DNA of 15,625 bases from positions 1 to 15,625 of the forward strand of contig JALNWS010000090.1 of the NCBI GenBank assembly GCA_023230755.1. Direction: 5' to 3'. Each line of letters begins with the position of its first letter. The first letter of the stretch is position 1. The notes beneath the pieces were generated by a model. The model was not told the DNA's origin. It made no database searches and worked only from the letters and a program-made list of their open reading frames with translations. Made by a program: the position numbers and the translations under genes. The DNA comes from Azoarcus sp. Lineage in GTDB: Bacteria; Pseudomonadota; Gammaproteobacteria; Burkholderiales; Rhodocyclaceae. This document shows, one piece after another, positions 15,305-15,625 of the stretch.

Positions 15305-15312
15305 TAAGAATC
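15305..15312 (+). promoter_or_regulatory. Possible -10-like box before sigma-factor gene
   Basis: TAAGAATC resembles the TAGAATC boxes before tig, nnr and nadC. It lies 14 bases after the nadC stop and about 130 bases before the sigma-factor ATG. No good -35 box is visible. It may drive the sigma-factor gene, or it may be a chance match. Confidence 0.25.
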
Positions 15313-15345
15313 GGCGGTCAGGACCGACTCATGACCGGTGGCGTA

Positions 15346-15372
15346 TGCGCAGGGCCCCCTGGCCCGTGCGCA
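15346..15372 (+). terminator. Strong imperfect hairpin after nadC
   Basis: TGCGCAGGGCC (15346-15356) pairs with GGCCCGTGCGCA (15361-15372) through 11 base pairs with a single bulged G and a 4-base loop. It lies 54 bases past the nadC stop. It is stable but lacks a T tract. It may act as a factor-assisted terminator for nadC or as a leader structure of the next gene. Confidence 0.4.
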
Positions 15373-15443
15373 AGTGCCGCCGACAAGACCGAAGCCTGCC
15401 GTGATTAATGCATCGCCCGACCAACCGGCCCCGGAGACCACGC

Positions 15444-15625
15444 ATGGTGCGTGCCCAAACGAACACCCAACCGACATCGCCGGCAGACGCCCTGGCCGAC
15501 CCGGTCCTGCTGACCGAACTTCGGCGCGACATGCTGCGCTTTGCGCAACTGCAACTGCGTGACGCCGCGCTGGCTGAAGACGCCGTGCAGGAAGCAATCG
15601 AGGCGGCCTTGATCAACGCCGCCCG
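15444..15625 (+). CDS. ECF-type RNA polymerase sigma factor (partial, 5' end)
   Basis: Only the first 60 codons are in the window, and the gene runs off the right edge. After about 20 variable residues the sequence LRRDMLRFAQLQLRD followed by AEDAVQEAIEAAL matches sigma-70 region 2, in particular the region 2.1-2.2 core used to bind RNA polymerase in ECF (RpoE-like) factors. The ATG at 15444 is favoured by GGAG (15433-15436), 7 bases upstream. An in-frame ATG at 15408 without a clear ribosome site is an alternative. Regions 3 and 4 and any anti-sigma partner lie outside, so the regulon and signal cannot be judged. The ECF assignment rests on a short match. Confidence 0.75.
   Translation, partial: MVRAQTNTQPTSPADALADPVLLTELRRDMLRFAQLQLRDAALAEDAVQEAIEAALINAA

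Noticed and set aside
1..15625. CRISPR array, insertion sequence, prophage, or defence system
   Set aside because: No regularly spaced repeats, transposase, integrase or defence-family proteins are seen. All substantial genes are conserved housekeeping or stress genes with similar composition.

Overview
The window looks like a chromosomal segment of a GC-rich betaproteobacterium, most likely of the Rhodocyclales type (Azoarcus, Thauera or Aromatoleum relatives). That placement is an inference from the protein sequences, the tig-clpP-clpX-lon-hupB gene order and the base composition; no database was searched. The content is almost entirely conserved housekeeping and stress genes. I see no transposase, integrase, CRISPR array, prophage gene or other sign of recent transfer.

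Left block (1-6509, all leftward). Read in the direction of transcription, it holds trigger factor (tig), clpP, clpX, lon, hupB (HU-beta) and a tRNA-Val(TAC) gene. This is the classic proteostasis cluster: a ribosome-bound chaperone, the ClpXP protease and the Lon protease, followed by a nucleoid protein. A terminator-like hairpin separates clpX from lon, and a sigma-32-like heat-shock promoter for lon overlaps that hairpin. hupB has its own strong sigma-70 promoter. The tRNA lies 41 bases after hupB with no visible promoter and is followed by a very good intrinsic terminator, so it is probably cotranscribed with hupB. At the left edge a further leftward promoter and a Shine-Dalgarno sequence point to another gene just outside the window.

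Middle block (6859-11656, all rightward). Divergent from tig across a 349-base gap lies the three-gene unit prkA(yeaG)-yeaH-spoVR(ycgB): an AAA+ PrkA-type serine kinase, a DUF444/von Willebrand A-domain protein and a SpoVR-family protein. yeaH and spoVR overlap by 4 bases (ATGA). The set is widely conserved and linked to starvation and stationary-phase survival in enterobacteria and to sporulation in Bacillus, but its molecular job is still poorly defined. It is the most biologically open part of the window.

Right block (11819-15625). nnr (bifunctional NAD(P)HX epimerase/dehydratase, rightward) converges on a DMT/EamA-family exporter gene (leftward). Overlapping divergent promoters then separate the exporter gene from nadC (quinolinate phosphoribosyltransferase, de novo NAD synthesis, rightward). 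Two NAD-related genes, one for repair and one for synthesis, thus flank the exporter. The window ends inside a rightward gene for an RNA polymerase sigma factor of the ECF/RpoE-like type; only its first 60 codons are present.

A recurring promoter-like box, (T/A)TAGAATC or TAAGAATC, lies upstream of tig, nnr, nadC and the sigma-factor gene.
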